From Microbacteriaceae bacterium (GTDB lineage Bacteria > Actinomycetota > Actinomycetes > Actinomycetales > Microbacteriaceae), in the NCBI GenBank assembly GCA_019638805.1, contig JAHBTA010000002.1, positions 310,001 to 374,000 of the forward strand: a DNA stretch of 64,000 nt. Reading direction: 5' to 3'. The notes under the pieces were generated by a model. It saw only the letters and a program-made list of their open reading frames with translations, was not told where the DNA came from and did no database searches. This document shows, in pieces, positions 23,532 to 34,053 of the stretch. The position numbers and the translations under genes were made by a program. The stretch's first letter is position 1. Each line of letters opens with the position of its first letter.

Positions 23532-25169
23532 CTAGCGCTTGGACTTGACGATCTTCTCCTGGTTGACGTCCTCGACCTCGGTGGCCTCGAAGGTCTCCGT
23601 GCCGGGCGCGTTGAGCGCCTTCCCGTCGCTGGTCTGGAAGGTCTGCGAGAACTTCTCGACCGCCTTCTCCAGCTCGGCGAGCGTCTTGTCGTCCAGCACG
23701 TTGGTCTCGCGCAGGGTGTCGAGCACCTTGGTCTTGCTGGCCAGGTAGTCGTGCAGCTCCGCCTCGAAGCGCAGGACGTCTTCGACCGGGACCTTGTCGA
23801 GCTTGCCGTTGGTGCCCGCCCAGATCGAGACGACCTGCTTCTCGACCGGGAACGGCGAGTACTGCGGCTGGCGGAGCAGCTCGGTCAGGCGCGCGCCGCG
23901 CTCCAGCTGGCGGCGGCTCGCCGCATCCAGGTCGGAGGCGAACAGCGCGAACGCCTCGAGCGCGCGGTACTGGGCCAGCTCGAGCTTGAGCGTTCCGGAG
24001 ACCGACTTGATCGACTTGACCTGCGCGTCACCGCCGACGCGGGACACCGAGATGCCGACGTCGACCGCGGGGCGCTGGTTGGCGTTGAACAGGTCGGACT
24101 GCAGGAAGATCTGGCCGTCGGTGATCGAGATGACGTTGGTCGGGATGTACGCCGAGACGTCGTTGGCCTTGGTCTCGATGATCGGCAGACCGGTCATCGA
24201 ACCCGCACCCAGATCGTCCGAGAGCTTGGCGCAGCGCTCGAGCAGACGCGAGTGCAGGTAGAACACGTCGCCGGGGTACGCCTCGCGGCCCGGCGGACGG
24301 CGCAGCAGCAGCGACACCGCGCGGTAGGCCTCGGCCTGCTTCGACAGGTCGTCGAAGATGATCAGGACGTGCTTGCCGCCGTACATCCAGTGCTGACCGA
24401 TGGCCGATCCGGTGTAGGGGGCGAGGTACTTGAAGCCCGCGGCGTCGGAGGCCGGAGCCGCGACGATCGTGGTGTACTCCATGGCGCCGGCGTCCTCGAG
24501 GGCGCCCTTCACGGCCGCGATCGTGGAGCCCTTCTGGCCGATGGCGACGTAGATGCAGCGCACCTGCTTGTTCTCATCGCCCGAGTCCCAGTTGGCCTTC
24601 TGGTTGATGATCGTGTCGATCGCGATCGCGGTCTTGCCGGTCTGGCGGTCGCCGATGATGAGCTGGCGCTGGCCGCGGCCGATCGGGATCATCGCGTCGA
24701 TGGCCTTGATGCCGGTCTGCATGGGCTCGTGGACGCTCTTGCGCTGCATGACGCCGGGCGCCTGCAGCTCGAGCGCGCGACGGCCCTCGCTCGCGATGTC
24801 GCCCAGTCCGTCGATCGGGTTGCCAAGCGGGTCCACCACGCGGCCGAGGAAGCCGTCGCCGATCGGGACCGAGAGCACCTCGCCCGTGCGGGTGACCTGC
24901 TGGCCCTCCTCGATGCCGGTGAAGTCGCCGAGCACGATGACGCCGATCTCGGACTCGTCCAGGTTGAGCGCGAGGCCCAGGGTGCCGTCCGCGAAGCGCA
25001 GCAGCTCGTTGGCCATGGCGCCGGGGAGACCCTCGACGTGGGCGATGCCGTCCGCCGCGTCGGTCACGGTGCCGACCTCGGTGCTGGATGCGGCGGCGGG
25101 CTTGTAGCCGGCCACGAAGTCCTTGAGCGCGTCGCGGATCTCGTCCGGGCTGATGGTGATGTCTGCCAT
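23532..25169 (-). CDS. atpA: F0F1 ATP synthase subunit alpha
   Basis: This 545-residue subunit has the non-catalytic nucleotide-site Walker [46 protein letters not shown] and the ISVSRVGG motif. The C-terminus extends about 35 residues past the end of shorter homologues, which is common in actinobacteria. It is separated from atpG by a 60-base spacer, the widest gap inside the operon apart from the repeat-free leaders. Confidence 0.98.
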   Translation of the reverse strand: MADITISPDEIRDALKDFVAGYKPAAASSTEVGTVTDAADGIAHVEGLPGAMANELLRFADGTLGLALNLDESEIGVIVLGDFTGIEEGQQVTRTGEVLSVPIGDGFLGRVVDPLGNPIDGLGDIASEGRRALELQAPGVMQRKSVHEPMQTGIKAIDAMIPIGRGQRQLIIGDRQTGKTAIAIDTIINQKANWDSGDENKQVRCIYVAIGQKGSTIAAVKGALEDAGAMEYTTIVAAPASDAAGFKYLAPYTGSAIGQHWMYGGKHVLIIFDDLSKQAEAYRAVSLLLRRPPGREAYPGDVFYLHSRLLERCAKLSDDLGAGSMTGLPIIETKANDVSAYIPTNVISITDGQIFLQSDLFNANQRPAVDVGISVSRVGGDAQVKSIKSVSGTLKLELAQYRALEAFALFASDLDAASRRQLERGARLTELLRQPQYSPFPVEKQVVSIWAGTNGKLDKVPVEDVLRFEAELHDYLASKTKVLDTLRETNVLDDKTLAELEKAVEKFSQTFQTSDGKALNAPGTETFEATEVEDVNQEKIVKSKR

Positions 25170-25203
25170 GTCGTTCCTGTTCGGAGGTGGTTCGGGAGCC
25201 GGG

Positions 25204-25992
25204 TCAGCCGGCGAGCTGGAGCCTGAGATCGGCGATGCGGGATGCGATGGTTCCGTCGATCACGTCGTCGCCGACCTGCACGCGCAGGCCCCCGATGACG
25301 GACGGGTCGATGATCAGATCGATGCGGGCGTCGCGCCCGTAACGGCCGGCGAGGATGCGCGCGAGGCCCGTGCGCTGCGCCGCGGTGATGGGGGCGGCCG
25401 CCGTGACGCGGGCGACGATGGCGCCCGCCTCGTCGGCGACCAGGCGCGCGGCCGTGGTCAGCAGGGCGCCGATGCGCCGGCCGCGCGGGCTCTGCACCAG
25501 GTGCGCGACGATCGCCACGGTCGCCGAGTCCGCCTTTCTGGCGAGGAGCCGCCGCACGAGCGCGACCTTGCCGGCGGGGTCGCCCAGCTTGCTGCCCACC
25601 GCGAGCTCGAGCTCGGGGTCGGATGCGACGGCCCGACCGAACGCGAACAGCTCGGCCTCCAGATCGGCGCCCTTCGATGCCGCGGCGATGGCCCGGATGC
25701 CGATCTCCTCGACGCCGTCGAGAAGCTGCTCGGGGGACGACCAGCGCGATGCGGCGAGGGCGCCCAGCAGCCGAGCGGCGGCGGGCTCGATGCCGGAGAA
25801 GAGCCGACCGATGAGGGCCGACTTCTCGGCGGGCTCGATCGACGGGTCGGACAGCACCGAGAGCAGCTGCGGCGAGGACGCGATGTCGCGCTGGGCCGAG
25901 AGCAGGTGCTCACCGGTCTCGCGCGTGAGCGCCTTCTCCGAGGAGAGGGCGTCCTTCGCCTTCGCCAGTGCGTCGCGGGATGCCGAACCCAT
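25204..25992 (-). CDS. atpH: F0F1 ATP synthase subunit delta
   Basis: This 262-residue peripheral-stalk protein is helical at the N-terminus and ends in the family signature [32 protein letters not shown]. It is longer than the roughly 180 residues of enteric AtpH, as is usual for actinobacteria. Its ATG directly follows the atpF stop with no intervening base. Confidence 0.95.
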   Translation of the reverse strand: MGSASRDALAKAKDALSSEKALTRETGEHLLSAQRDIASSPQLLSVLSDPSIEPAEKSALIGRLFSGIEPAAARLLGALAASRWSSPEQLLDGVEEIGIRAIAAASKGADLEAELFAFGRAVASDPELELAVGSKLGDPAGKVALVRRLLARKADSATVAIVAHLVQSPRGRRIGALLTTAARLVADEAGAIVARVTAAAPITAAQRTGLARILAGRYGRDARIDLIIDPSVIGGLRVQVGDDVIDGTIASRIADLRLQLAG

Positions 25993-26550
25993 CTACTTCC
26001 CCGCCTTCGCCTTCTTGGTGCCGTCGAGGTCGGCCAGGAAGCGGTCGACCAGGGCCGACGCCTTCTTGTCGTCGCTCAGCGACTCGCCGACCACCCCAGA
26101 GGCGAGGTCGATCGCGAGCGTGCCGACCTCGCTGCGCAGCGACACCAGGGCCGCGGAGCGCTCCGCCTCGATCTGCGCCTGCGCGTTGGCGACGATGCGG
26201 GCCGCCTCGGCCTGCGCCTGCTCGACCAGGTCGGCGCGGATGCGCTTGGCGTCCTCGCGGGCCTCGTCACGGATGCGCCCGGCCTCGCCACGCGCCTCGG
26301 CGAGCTGCGCCGTGTACTGGTCGCGCGCCTCATTGGCCTCGGCCTGCGCCTGCTCGGCGCGCTGGATTCCGCCCTCGATCGCATCTTTGCGCGCGTCGAG
26401 CGCCTCATTGATGCGCGGGAGGACCTTCCAGATGACCACAATGAGCACTGCGACGAACGCCACGGTGCCCCAGATGAGATCCGGAAGCTCGGGCAGCAGG
26501 ATGCTGCCGGAGCTCTCCCCCTCGTCGGCGGCTGCGAATGCGAGATGCAT
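25993..26550 (-). CDS. atpF: F0F1 ATP synthase subunit b
   Basis: This 185-residue protein has one N-terminal membrane segment at about residues 27-46 (LIWGTVAFVAVLIVVIWKVL), followed by the long charged coiled coil of the peripheral stalk (RIRADLVEQAQAEAARIVAN). The short N-terminal extension before the membrane segment is typical for actinobacteria. It lies between atpE and atpH. Confidence 0.96.
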   Translation of the reverse strand: MHLAFAAADEGESSGSILLPELPDLIWGTVAFVAVLIVVIWKVLPRINEALDARKDAIEGGIQRAEQAQAEANEARDQYTAQLAEARGEAGRIRDEAREDAKRIRADLVEQAQAEAARIVANAQAQIEAERSAALVSLRSEVGTLAIDLASGVVGESLSDDKKASALVDRFLADLDGTKKAKAGK

Positions 26551-26571
26551 TCCGACTCCTTCGGTCGAGGG

Positions 26572-26832
<261 letters not shown>

Positions 26833-27684
26833 TCAGTGCGACTCGGCCAGGGCCAGCTGGATGTAGATGGCCGTGAGGATGGTGAAGATGTAGGCCTGCA
26901 GACCGGCGACGAAGATCTCGAGCACGGTGAAGGCGATGCCCATGAGGAGCGTGCCCGCGCCGATCGCGCCGATCGCGTTGCCGTCCAGCAGCAGGGAGAA
27001 GAAGAAGCCGGTCGCCAGGAAGCACAGCGTCAGCAGCATGTGCCCGGCGACCATGTTCATGGTGAGTCGCAGGGTCAGCGTGACGGGCCGGACGATGAAG
27101 GTCGACAGGAACTCGAGCACCGCGATGATGGGCTTGATGAAAACCGGGACACCGGGAAGCCACAGCGAGTTCTTGAGGAAGCCGCCCGCACCGAACTTGC
27201 GCACGCCCGCGTAGACGAAGACCACGTAGGCGATGACCGCCAGCAGGATCGGCTGGCCGATGAGGCCCGTGCTGGCGATCTGGAGCCCGGGAATCGTGCC
27301 GGTCAGATTGAGCCCGAGGGTCAGGAAGAAGATCGTGAACAGCAGCGGCATGAAGCGCCGGCCGTCCTTCTCGCCCAGGGTGTCGATCGCGATGCCCTTG
27401 CGGACGAAGTCGAGCGCGAACTCGACAGCAACCTGACCGCGGGTCGGGACCACCTTGAGGCTGCGGGTGCCCAGCCACAGGAAGAGGATGACCACGGCGA
27501 CCGCGAGGAGCCGGATGAGGAGGATGCGGTTGAGCTCGAAGGGCGTCCCGGCGAACAGGATCGCCTCGGGGAAGTACTCATCGACCGAGGGGCCGCAGAA
27601 CTGACCGGGGGGACACTCCGATGCCGCGCGTGTGGGAGCGAGGATTGTGGCTAGCAGGGCTTTCTCCTGAATCGTGCGCGACAA
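26833..27684 (-). CDS. atpB: F0F1 ATP synthase subunit a
   Basis: This membrane protein (283 residues from the TTG at 27684) has several hydrophobic helices and carries the essential Arg in LRLTMNMVAGHMLL, near the C-terminal proton half-channels. The start is uncertain. The TTG has no ribosome binding site, whereas AGGAG lies 6 bases before an in-frame CTG at 27657, which would give 274 residues. No ATG or GTG is available in the first 25 codons. The gene follows atpI and opens the core atpBEFHAGDC order. Confidence 0.93.
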   Translation of the reverse strand: MSRTIQEKALLATILAPTRAASECPPGQFCGPSVDEYFPEAILFAGTPFELNRILLIRLLAVAVVILFLWLGTRSLKVVPTRGQVAVEFALDFVRKGIAIDTLGEKDGRRFMPLLFTIFFLTLGLNLTGTIPGLQIASTGLIGQPILLAVIAYVVFVYAGVRKFGAGGFLKNSLWLPGVPVFIKPIIAVLEFLSTFIVRPVTLTLRLTMNMVAGHMLLTLCFLATGFFFSLLLDGNAIGAIGAGTLLMGIAFTVLEIFVAGLQAYIFTILTAIYIQLALAESH

Positions 27685-27721
27685 CGCGGCGATCTGGTCG
27701 GGGAAGGTCGTGTTCAGCCTA

Positions 27722-28162
27722 TCAGGGGTTCGGGCCGGGATCGCCCGGCAGACGCACGTCGCTGACGTAGGGGAACCGCGTCCGGGTGAACGCCACGACG
27801 TCGGCCGCCAGGGTGCCCGCGACGGAGACGATCATCGTCCACCCGAAGACCGCGAGGTCGAGCCATTCCTGGCCGCGTAACCAGATCATGAGCACCAGGA
27901 AGACCACGAGCTTGACGCCGAGGACGGCGACCACGATGACGAAGAACCGGAGGTCCGTCCCGTCGCCCGCGACCACCCGGCGCGCGACGAGCATGCTTCC
28001 CGCGGTGAGGCCGAGGAAAACCGCGGAGACCAGGGCGCCGAGCAGCGCGCCCACGACCCCGGGCCCGCCCGCCACCAGGTACCCGATGACTCCGGCCACC
28101 AGAGCGACGGCGACGGCGATCACCGCCCCGTACCGCAGCGACCGGATGAGGACCGCGCTCAC
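27722..28162 (-). CDS. atpI: Small membrane protein in the atpI position
   Basis: This 146-residue protein starts with a GTG overlapping the stop of the upstream glycosyltransferase gene. It has four hydrophobic segments: GAVIAVAVALVAGVIGYLVA, then GALLGALVSAVFLGLTAGS, then FFVIVVAVLGVKLVVFLVLM, then MIVSVAGTLAADVVA. The size, topology and location just before atpB match the poorly conserved AtpI family, which is linked to Mg uptake or c-ring assembly. Sequence conservation alone would not identify it. Confidence 0.75.
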   Translation of the reverse strand: MSAVLIRSLRYGAVIAVAVALVAGVIGYLVAGGPGVVGALLGALVSAVFLGLTAGSMLVARRVVAGDGTDLRFFVIVVAVLGVKLVVFLVLMIWLRGQEWLDLAVFGWTMIVSVAGTLAADVVAFTRTRFPYVSDVRLPGDPGPNP

Positions 28163-29457
28163 GGCGTTCCCCGCTTGTCGCCCAGGGTGTCCAGAACGTG
28201 CTCCGCGCCCGCTTCGGTGGGCTCCCCCGCGGACCCGGCCGCCGCATCCAGGGCATCGAATGGCGCGAGCGAGGCGTCGGCCGCCACGGCGGGATCCGCG
28301 CTCTGCACGGCCGACTCGGCGGCCTTGCGGCGCGAGAGCGGCGCGAGCGTGACGATCGTGCAGATCAGGAGCCCGGCCGCCGTGATGATGAGCGCCCACC
28401 ACCAGTCGTGTATGAAGAGCACGAGGAGGCAGCCCACCGAGGCGACCGCCGTCCAGGCGTAGAAGATCAGCACGGCGTGGAAGTGCGTGTGGCCCATGTC
28501 GAGCAGCCGGTGGTGCAGGTGCTTGCGGTCGGCGCTGAACGGCGACTTGCCGGCCCGGAGGCGCCGGAGCACGGCGAGCGCGAAGTCCAGCAGCGGCACG
28601 ACGAGCACGGCGAACGGCAGCAGGATCGGGATGAACGCGGGCAGGAGCCCCGACGCACCCAGCAGATCGGTCGGGTTCGCGCATTCGCCCGTGAGGCGGC
28701 ACGGGTCGATGTTCCCGGTGACCGCGATGCTCGAGGCGGCCATGAGGATCCCGACCAGGAGTGCCCCGGCGTCCCCCATGAAGAGTCGCGCGGGATGCCA
28801 GTTCCAGGGCAGGAAGCCCACGCACGCGCCGATCAGCACCGCGGCGATGAACTGCGACAGGTTGAAGTAGTCGGTCTGCTCGCTCGTGCCGGAGGAGATC
28901 AGGTAGCTGTAGACGAAGAAGACCCCGTTGGAGATGATCGCGACGCCCGCGACGAGCCCGTCGAGCCCGTCGATGAAGTTGATGGCGTTCATCACCAGCA
29001 CGATCGCGAAGACCGTCAGGATGAGCGACATCCAGGGCGAACCGACGACGATGAGGCCCGGGATCGGGATGCTGCCGATCTGCACGCCCTGCCAGGCCAG
29101 CAGCCCGGCCGCGATGATCTGGCCGGCCAGCTTGGTGAGCCAGTCGAGGTCCCAGATGTCGTCGGCGACCCCGATGAGCACGATGAGCAGGGCCGCGCCG
29201 AGGATCGCGAAGACCTTGCCCGGGTCGGCGTAGATGAGTGAGAACTGCGGCAGGAACGAGCCGATCGCGAAGGCCGCGACGATGCCGAGGAACATCGCGA
29301 TGCCGCCCAGCCGCGGGGTGGGCCGGGTGTGCACGTCGCGCGCGCGGATCTTGGGGTAGAGCCGGTACTTGTGGCTCAGCCGGTGGATGAGCCAGGAGAG
29401 CCCGAACGTCACGATCCCCGAGGCGGCCGCGACGATGAGGTAGAAGACTATGCGCAC
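28159..29457 (-). CDS. MraY/WecA-family polyprenyl-phosphate sugar-1-phosphate transferase
   Basis: This 432-residue protein has about eleven membrane segments and the family motifs HTRPTPRLGG, NFIDGLDGL, FMGDAGALLVG and HLHHRLLDMGH. These bind Mg, the UDP-sugar and the lipid carrier. It transfers a sugar phosphate, probably GlcNAc-1-P, to decaprenyl phosphate to start a cell-wall polymer such as linkage-unit or arabinogalactan-type glycan. A charged, low-complexity tail of about 75 residues follows the last membrane segment. Its start lies inside the end of the tsaC gene, with a 10-base overlap. Confidence 0.92.
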   Translation of the reverse strand: MRIVFYLIVAAASGIVTFGLSWLIHRLSHKYRLYPKIRARDVHTRPTPRLGGIAMFLGIVAAFAIGSFLPQFSLIYADPGKVFAILGAALLIVLIGVADDIWDLDWLTKLAGQIIAAGLLAWQGVQIGSIPIPGLIVVGSPWMSLILTVFAIVLVMNAINFIDGLDGLVAGVAIISNGVFFVYSYLISSGTSEQTDYFNLSQFIAAVLIGACVGFLPWNWHPARLFMGDAGALLVGILMAASSIAVTGNIDPCRLTGECANPTDLLGASGLLPAFIPILLPFAVLVVPLLDFALAVLRRLRAGKSPFSADRKHLHHRLLDMGHTHFHAVLIFYAWTAVASVGCLLVLFIHDWWWALIITAAGLLICTIVTLAPLSRRKAAESAVQSADPAVAADASLAPFDALDAAAGSAGEPTEAGAEHVLDTLGDKRGTP

Positions 29458-30101
29458 CGATCGGCCCCCACGACGCGGCGGATCTCCTCGTCGGGGACGG
29501 CTCCCTGGCGCACGATGCGCAGCTTCCCGGCGGGGGATTCGAGAGCCGTCGCGTCGACGATGGTGGATGCCGTGGCGCTTCCCGCGCCCGCCTCCAGATA
29601 GACGGCCACGGCATCCCCCAGCATCGACTCGGCCTCGGCGGCTGTGGTCGCGGCGGGGGCGCCCGTGGTGTTGGCGCTGGAGACCGCGAGAGGGCCGGTC
29701 TCGGCCAGCAGCTCGAGCGCGATCGGGTGATCGGGCATGCGCAGAGCGACCGTGCCGCGGGTCTCGCCCAGGTCCCAGTCCAGGGTGGTTCTGGCGCGCA
29801 CGATGACGGTCAGTCCGCCGGGCCAGAACTCGGCAACGAGGGCGCGCACCTCGTCGGGGACGACCTCGGCGAGAGCGTCGAGGGTCGGGATGCCGGGGAT
29901 GAGCACGGGTGGCGGTGCGGTGCGCTCGCGCCCCTTGGCGTCGAGCAGGCGCTGCACGGCGGCCGGGCTGAAGGCGTCGGCGGCGACGCCGTACACGGTG
30001 TCCGTCGGGATCACCACGAGCTCGCCGCGACCGATCGCCTGACGGGCCAGTCGCATCCCGCTCAGCAGCTCGACCGCCACCGCGGTGTCGTAGGTCGCCA
30101 T
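29448..30101 (-). CDS. tsaC: L-threonylcarbamoyladenylate synthase (Sua5/YrdC/TsaC)
   Basis: This 217-residue protein makes the threonylcarbamoyl-AMP needed for the tRNA modification t6A37. Motifs include PTDTVYGVAADA, the KGRERTAPPPVLI nucleotide/substrate loop, FWPGGLTVIV, GTVALRMPDHP and LAVSSANTTGAPA. It is of the short TsaC type without the Sua5 C-terminal domain. A TAGGAT -10 ends 7 bases before the ATG and no Shine-Dalgarno is visible, suggesting a leaderless start. The 94-base gap to prmC holds nothing else recognisable. Confidence 0.94.
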   Translation of the reverse strand: MATYDTAVAVELLSGMRLARQAIGRGELVVIPTDTVYGVAADAFSPAAVQRLLDAKGRERTAPPPVLIPGIPTLDALAEVVPDEVRALVAEFWPGGLTVIVRARTTLDWDLGETRGTVALRMPDHPIALELLAETGPLAVSSANTTGAPAATTAAEAESMLGDAVAVYLEAGAGSATASTIVDATALESPAGKLRIVRQGAVPDEEIRRVVGADRCA

Positions 30102-30195
30102 CGGTCCGATCCTATTTGCCCCGTCGACATTGCACGTTCGTCCCCAGGTTGCACCGAGCTTCGTGTCATCTCGGGAGGAGCGGGCAATCTCGGGG

Positions 30196-31053
30196 TTAGG
30201 GGGTCGTGGCGGTGGTGACGCGGGGGCGGGCGAGGAGGTCCGGGTGGGTGGCCGGGGCGCGCCAGGCGTCGGCGGCGAGCAGAGCACGAATCGCGGAGCC
30301 CTGGCGCTCGCCGTGCTCGAGCACGAGGGTGCCACCCGGGCGCAGCAGGAGGCCGGCGCGCTTCGAGAGGGCGCGCACCGCATCCAGGCCGTCGGCCCCG
30401 CCATAGAGCGCCTCGGCGGGGTCGTGCAGGCGCACCTCCGGGTCGACCGGGACGGAATCGTCGGGGATGTACGGCGGGTTCGAGACCACCACGTCGACCG
30501 TGCCGTCCATCTCGGGCAGGGCGTCGGCCAGGTCGCCATGCACCAGCGTCAGGTTCGCGACGCCCTCGGTGTTGCGGCGGGCCCACGCGAGGGCATCGGG
30601 CGAGCGCTCGACCGCGACGACGCGCGCGTGCGGTACCTCGGTCGCGAGGGCCAACGCGATGGCGCCGGACCCGGTGCCGAGATCCACCGCGATCGGCGAC
30701 GGCACGGGCACGGCCAGGAGCGCGTCGATGGCCAGCTGCGCCGTGAGCTCGGTCTCGGGCCGCGGCACGAAGACACCCGGTCCGACGTGCAGCTCGAGCG
30801 CGCGGAACGCCGCGCGGCCGGTCAGATGCTGCAGGGGCTCGCGTGCGGATCGCCGGGCGACCAGCTCGAGGACGCGCGCGGCGAGGTCGTCGGCGACCGC
30901 CGCATCCGTCACCGTCGCGGCCTGCACCTGCCCGCGCGACATCCCGAGGACGTGGCCGATCAGCAGCTCGGCGTCGGCGTCGGGGGTCGGGACGCCGGCC
31001 TCGGCCAGGGCGGCCTGAGCCTGCGAACGGAGATCGGAGACCGTGGTCGGCAT
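30196..31053 (-). CDS. prmC: Peptide chain release factor N5-glutamine methyltransferase
   Basis: This 285-residue SAM-dependent methylase modifies the GGQ glutamine of release factors. It has the cofactor motif VDLGTGSGAIAL and the catalytic NPPY in VVSNPPYIPD. It follows prfA, its substrate, as in most bacteria. The ATG at 31053 is chosen; an alternative GTG at 31086 overlaps the prfA stop (GTGA) and would add 11 residues. Neither has a strong ribosome binding site, so coupling to prfA translation could favour the longer form. Confidence 0.94.
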   Translation of the reverse strand: MPTTVSDLRSQAQAALAEAGVPTPDADAELLIGHVLGMSRGQVQAATVTDAAVADDLAARVLELVARRSAREPLQHLTGRAAFRALELHVGPGVFVPRPETELTAQLAIDALLAVPVPSPIAVDLGTGSGAIALALATEVPHARVVAVERSPDALAWARRNTEGVANLTLVHGDLADALPEMDGTVDVVVSNPPYIPDDSVPVDPEVRLHDPAEALYGGADGLDAVRALSKRAGLLLRPGGTLVLEHGERQGSAIRALLAADAWRAPATHPDLLARPRVTTATTP

Positions 31054-31082
31054 GCGATGTCGATCCGCGCCCGGGGAGCTAG

Positions 31083-32162
31083 TCACTCACCGGCGCCGAC
31101 ATCGGCGAGACGCGCCTCTTCGTCGAAGGCGATGCACGACTCGATGACGGGCCCGAGCGCGCCGTCCATGACCTGGTCCAGGTTGTAGGCCTTGTACCCG
31201 GTGCGGTGATCGGCGATGCGGTTCTCGGGGAAGTTGTAGGTGCGTATGCGCTCGGACCGATCCATCGAGCGGATCTGGCTCTTGCGCGCGTCGCTGGCCG
31301 CCGCGTCGAGCTCTTCCTGCTGGCGCGCGAGCAGCCGGGCACGCAGCACGCGCATGCCGGCCTCGCGGTTCTGCAGCTGCGACTTCTCGTTCTGCATCGA
31401 CACCACGATGCCGGTCGGAATGTGCGTGATGCGAACGGCCGAGTCGGTGGTGTTGACGCTCTGGCCGCCGGGGCCCGACGAGCGGAACACGTCGATCTTG
31501 AGGTCGTTCGGGTCGATCGCGATCTCCTCGGGCTCGTCCACCTCGGGGAAAACCAGCACGCCCGTCGTCGAGGTGTGGATGCGGCCCTGCGACTCGGTGG
31601 CCGGCACGCGCTGCACGCGGTGCACGCCGCCCTCGAACTTCAGGGATGCCCACACGCCCTGGGCGGGATCGGTCGCGTTCGACTTGATGGCGACCTGCAC
31701 GTCCTTGTAGCCGCCCAGGTCGGACTCGGTGCGTTCGAGCAGCTCGGTCTTCCAGCCGCGGGACTCCGCATAGTGCAGGTACATGCGCAGCAGGTCAGCC
31801 GCGAAGAGCGCCGACTCCTCGCCGCCCTCGCCGCCCTTGATCTCCATGATCACGTCGCGCCCGTCATCCGGGTCGCGTGGGATGAGCAGCCGGCGCAGCT
31901 TCTCCTGCGCCGCCGCGAGCCCCTCCTCGAGGGCGGGGACCTCATCGGCGAAAGCCGCGTCCTCCTTTGCGAGCTCGCGCGCGGCATCCAGATCGTCGCC
32001 CGCCTGCTGCCAAGCCGCGTGCGCCGCGGCGATCTGGCTCAGCTCCGCGTAGCGCCGGTTGACCTTCTTGGCGCGCGCGGCATCCGCGTGGATGGCCGGA
32101 TCGGAGAGCTGCTGCTGCAGATCCTCGTGCTCGGCCAGAAGCGCCTGGACCGACTCGAACAC
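31083..32162 (-). CDS. prfA: Peptide chain release factor 1
   Basis: This 359-residue class I release factor has the peptidyl-hydrolysis motif GGQ in [20 protein letters not shown] and the anticodon-like tripeptide PAT in [14 protein letters not shown]. PxT identifies RF1, which reads UAA and UAG. It lies 3 bases after rho and just before prmC, which methylates the GGQ. Confidence 0.97.
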   Translation of the reverse strand: MFESVQALLAEHEDLQQQLSDPAIHADAARAKKVNRRYAELSQIAAAHAAWQQAGDDLDAARELAKEDAAFADEVPALEEGLAAAQEKLRRLLIPRDPDDGRDVIMEIKGGEGGEESALFAADLLRMYLHYAESRGWKTELLERTESDLGGYKDVQVAIKSNATDPAQGVWASLKFEGGVHRVQRVPATESQGRIHTSTTGVLVFPEVDEPEEIAIDPNDLKIDVFRSSGPGGQSVNTTDSAVRITHIPTGIVVSMQNEKSQLQNREAGMRVLRARLLARQQEELDAAASDARKSQIRSMDRSERIRTYNFPENRIADHRTGYKAYNLDQVMDGALGPVIESCIAFDEEARLADVGAGE

Positions 32163-32165
32163 GCG

Positions 32166-34049
32166 TCAGTCCTTGTGGCTGGCGTGCGCCCCGTTGGCGT
32201 GACCGTTGCCGTTCCCGTTGGGCAGCGAGCTCTGGATCTGCACGAGGAACTCGGTGTTGGACTGGGTCTCCTTGAGGCGGCTCAGCACGAGCTCGAGCTG
32301 CTGCTGCAGCTCCAGTCCGGCGAGCGCCCGGCGCAGGCGCCAGGTGATCTTGACCTCATCGGGGCTGAGCAGCTCCTCCTCGCGGCGGGTGCTCGAGGCG
32401 TAGATGTCGACCGCGGGGAAGATCCGCTTGTCGGCGAGCGCGCGCGAGAGGCGCAGCTCCATGTTGCCGGTGCCCTTGAACTCCTCGAAGATGACCTCGT
32501 CCATCTTGGATCCGGTCTCGACGAGCGCGGTCGCGAGGATGGTCAGCGAGCCGCCGCCCTCGATGTTGCGCGCCGCGCCGAAGAAGCGCTTCGGCGGGTA
32601 CAGGGCGGATGCGTCCACACCCCCCGAGAGGATGCGTCCCGACGCCGGGCTGGCCAGGTTGTACGCACGGCCCAGGCGCGTGATCGAGTCGAGCAGCACG
32701 ACCACGTCGTTGCCCAGCTCGACCAGGCGCTTGGCGCGCTCGATCGCGAGCTCGGCGACCGTGGTGTGGTCCTCGGCGGGACGGTCGAAGGTCGAGGCGA
32801 TGACCTCGCCCTTGACCGAGCGCTGCATGTCGGTGACCTCTTCGGGCCGCTCGTCCACGAGGACCACCATGATGTGGACTTCGGGGTTGTTCACCGCGAT
32901 GGCCTTGGCGATGGCCTGCAGGATGAGAGTCTTGCCCGCCTTGGGCGGCGCGACGATGAGGCCGCGCTGGCCCTTCCCGATCGGGGCGATGAGGTCGATG
33001 ATGCGCGTCGAGAGCTTCTCGGGCGTGGTCTCCAAGCGCAGGCGCTCGTTCGGGTAGATCGGGGTCAGCTTGCTGAACTCGATCCGGTCGGCGAGCTGGT
33101 CGACGGGCTGGCCGTTGACCGACTCGATGCGCACGATCGCGTTGTACTTCTGGCGGTTGTTCTGCTGCTCGCCCTCGCGCGGCTGGCGGATCGCGCCGAC
33201 CACGGCATCGCCCTTGCGCAGGTTGTACTTCTTGACCTGGCCGAGCGAGACGTAGACGTCGTTCGGGCCGGCCAGGTACCCGCTCGTGCGGACGAACGCG
33301 TAGTTGTCGAGCACGTCGAGGATGCCGGCGACCGGGATGAGCACGTCGTCGTCGCTGATCTCGGGCTCGATCTCGTCGTTCTGGCCGCGGCCGCGCTTGC
33401 GGTCGCGGTACCGGCTGCGGCTCGAGCGGCCCTCGCCGTCCTCGGCCTTGTCGCCCGAGCGCTGGCCGTTCTGGCGGTCGCCCTTATCGGACTTGTCGCC
33501 CTTGTCGGTGTCGGCGTCGGTCTTGTCCGACTTGTCCGCCTTCTCGGCCTTGTCAGCCTTGTCCGCCTTGTCGGCTCCCTGGCCGCGACCGCGACGGCCG
33601 CGACGCGGCCCGCCCTCGTCGTCGGGGCCCGAGGTGACCTCGGGGAGCAGCTTGTCGAGGTCCGCGGCGACGTCGGCGGCGGCGACCGGCGCGGTCTCCG
33701 CAGCCGGGAGCGCGGCCAGCTCGGCGGCGACCTCGGTCGAGGCGGTTGCTCGGCGCGAGCGGCGCGCCGGGGCCTTGGCCTCCACGGCGGGCGCAGCATC
33801 AGCAGCATCGGCGGCGGCCTGTGCCGCGTCGGCCGGCGGGGCGTCGGGCGCCTCGGCGGGCGGAGCCTCCGGCGCCTCGGCGGCGGCCGCCTCCGGGGCG
33901 GCTACCGGGGTGTCGTTCTCGTTCTCGGCGAGAGTGTCCACGAGTTCTCCTTTTCGAAGCCCGCTCGCGCCCACGATGCCGCGTTCGGCCGCGAGGGCCT
34001 GGAGCTCGGCCAGCTTGAGCCGGCTCAACTCGACGCGGGTGTCGGTCAC
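32166..34049 (-). CDS. rho: Transcription termination factor Rho
   Basis: This 627-residue Rho is far longer than the 419-residue E. coli protein. After a SAP-like N-terminus comes a long Ala/Pro-rich, then Lys/Asp/Arg-rich insertion (about residues 45-220, with DKADKADKAEKADKSDK repeats) that is typical of actinobacteria and probably adds RNA contacts. The RNA-binding cold-shock-like domain follows (SGYLAGPNDVYVS). The ATPase has Walker A VAPPKAGKT and LDSITRLGRAYN. The start is GTG with AAAGGA upstream, set in the loop of a small hairpin (34054-34074). Confidence 0.97.
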   Translation of the reverse strand: MTDTRVELSRLKLAELQALAAERGIVGASGLRKGELVDTLAENENDTPVAAPEAAAAEAPEAPPAEAPDAPPADAAQAAADAADAAPAVEAKAPARRSRRATASTEVAAELAALPAAETAPVAAADVAADLDKLLPEVTSGPDDEGGPRRGRRGRGQGADKADKADKAEKADKSDKTDADTDKGDKSDKGDRQNGQRSGDKAEDGEGRSSRSRYRDRKRGRGQNDEIEPEISDDDVLIPVAGILDVLDNYAFVRTSGYLAGPNDVYVSLGQVKKYNLRKGDAVVGAIRQPREGEQQNNRQKYNAIVRIESVNGQPVDQLADRIEFSKLTPIYPNERLRLETTPEKLSTRIIDLIAPIGKGQRGLIVAPPKAGKTLILQAIAKAIAVNNPEVHIMVVLVDERPEEVTDMQRSVKGEVIASTFDRPAEDHTTVAELAIERAKRLVELGNDVVVLLDSITRLGRAYNLASPASGRILSGGVDASALYPPKRFFGAARNIEGGGSLTILATALVETGSKMDEVIFEEFKGTGNMELRLSRALADKRIFPAVDIYASSTRREEELLSPDEVKITWRLRRALAGLELQQQLELVLSRLKETQSNTEFLVQIQSSLPNGNGNGHANGAHASHKD

Positions 34050-34053
34050 GGGA

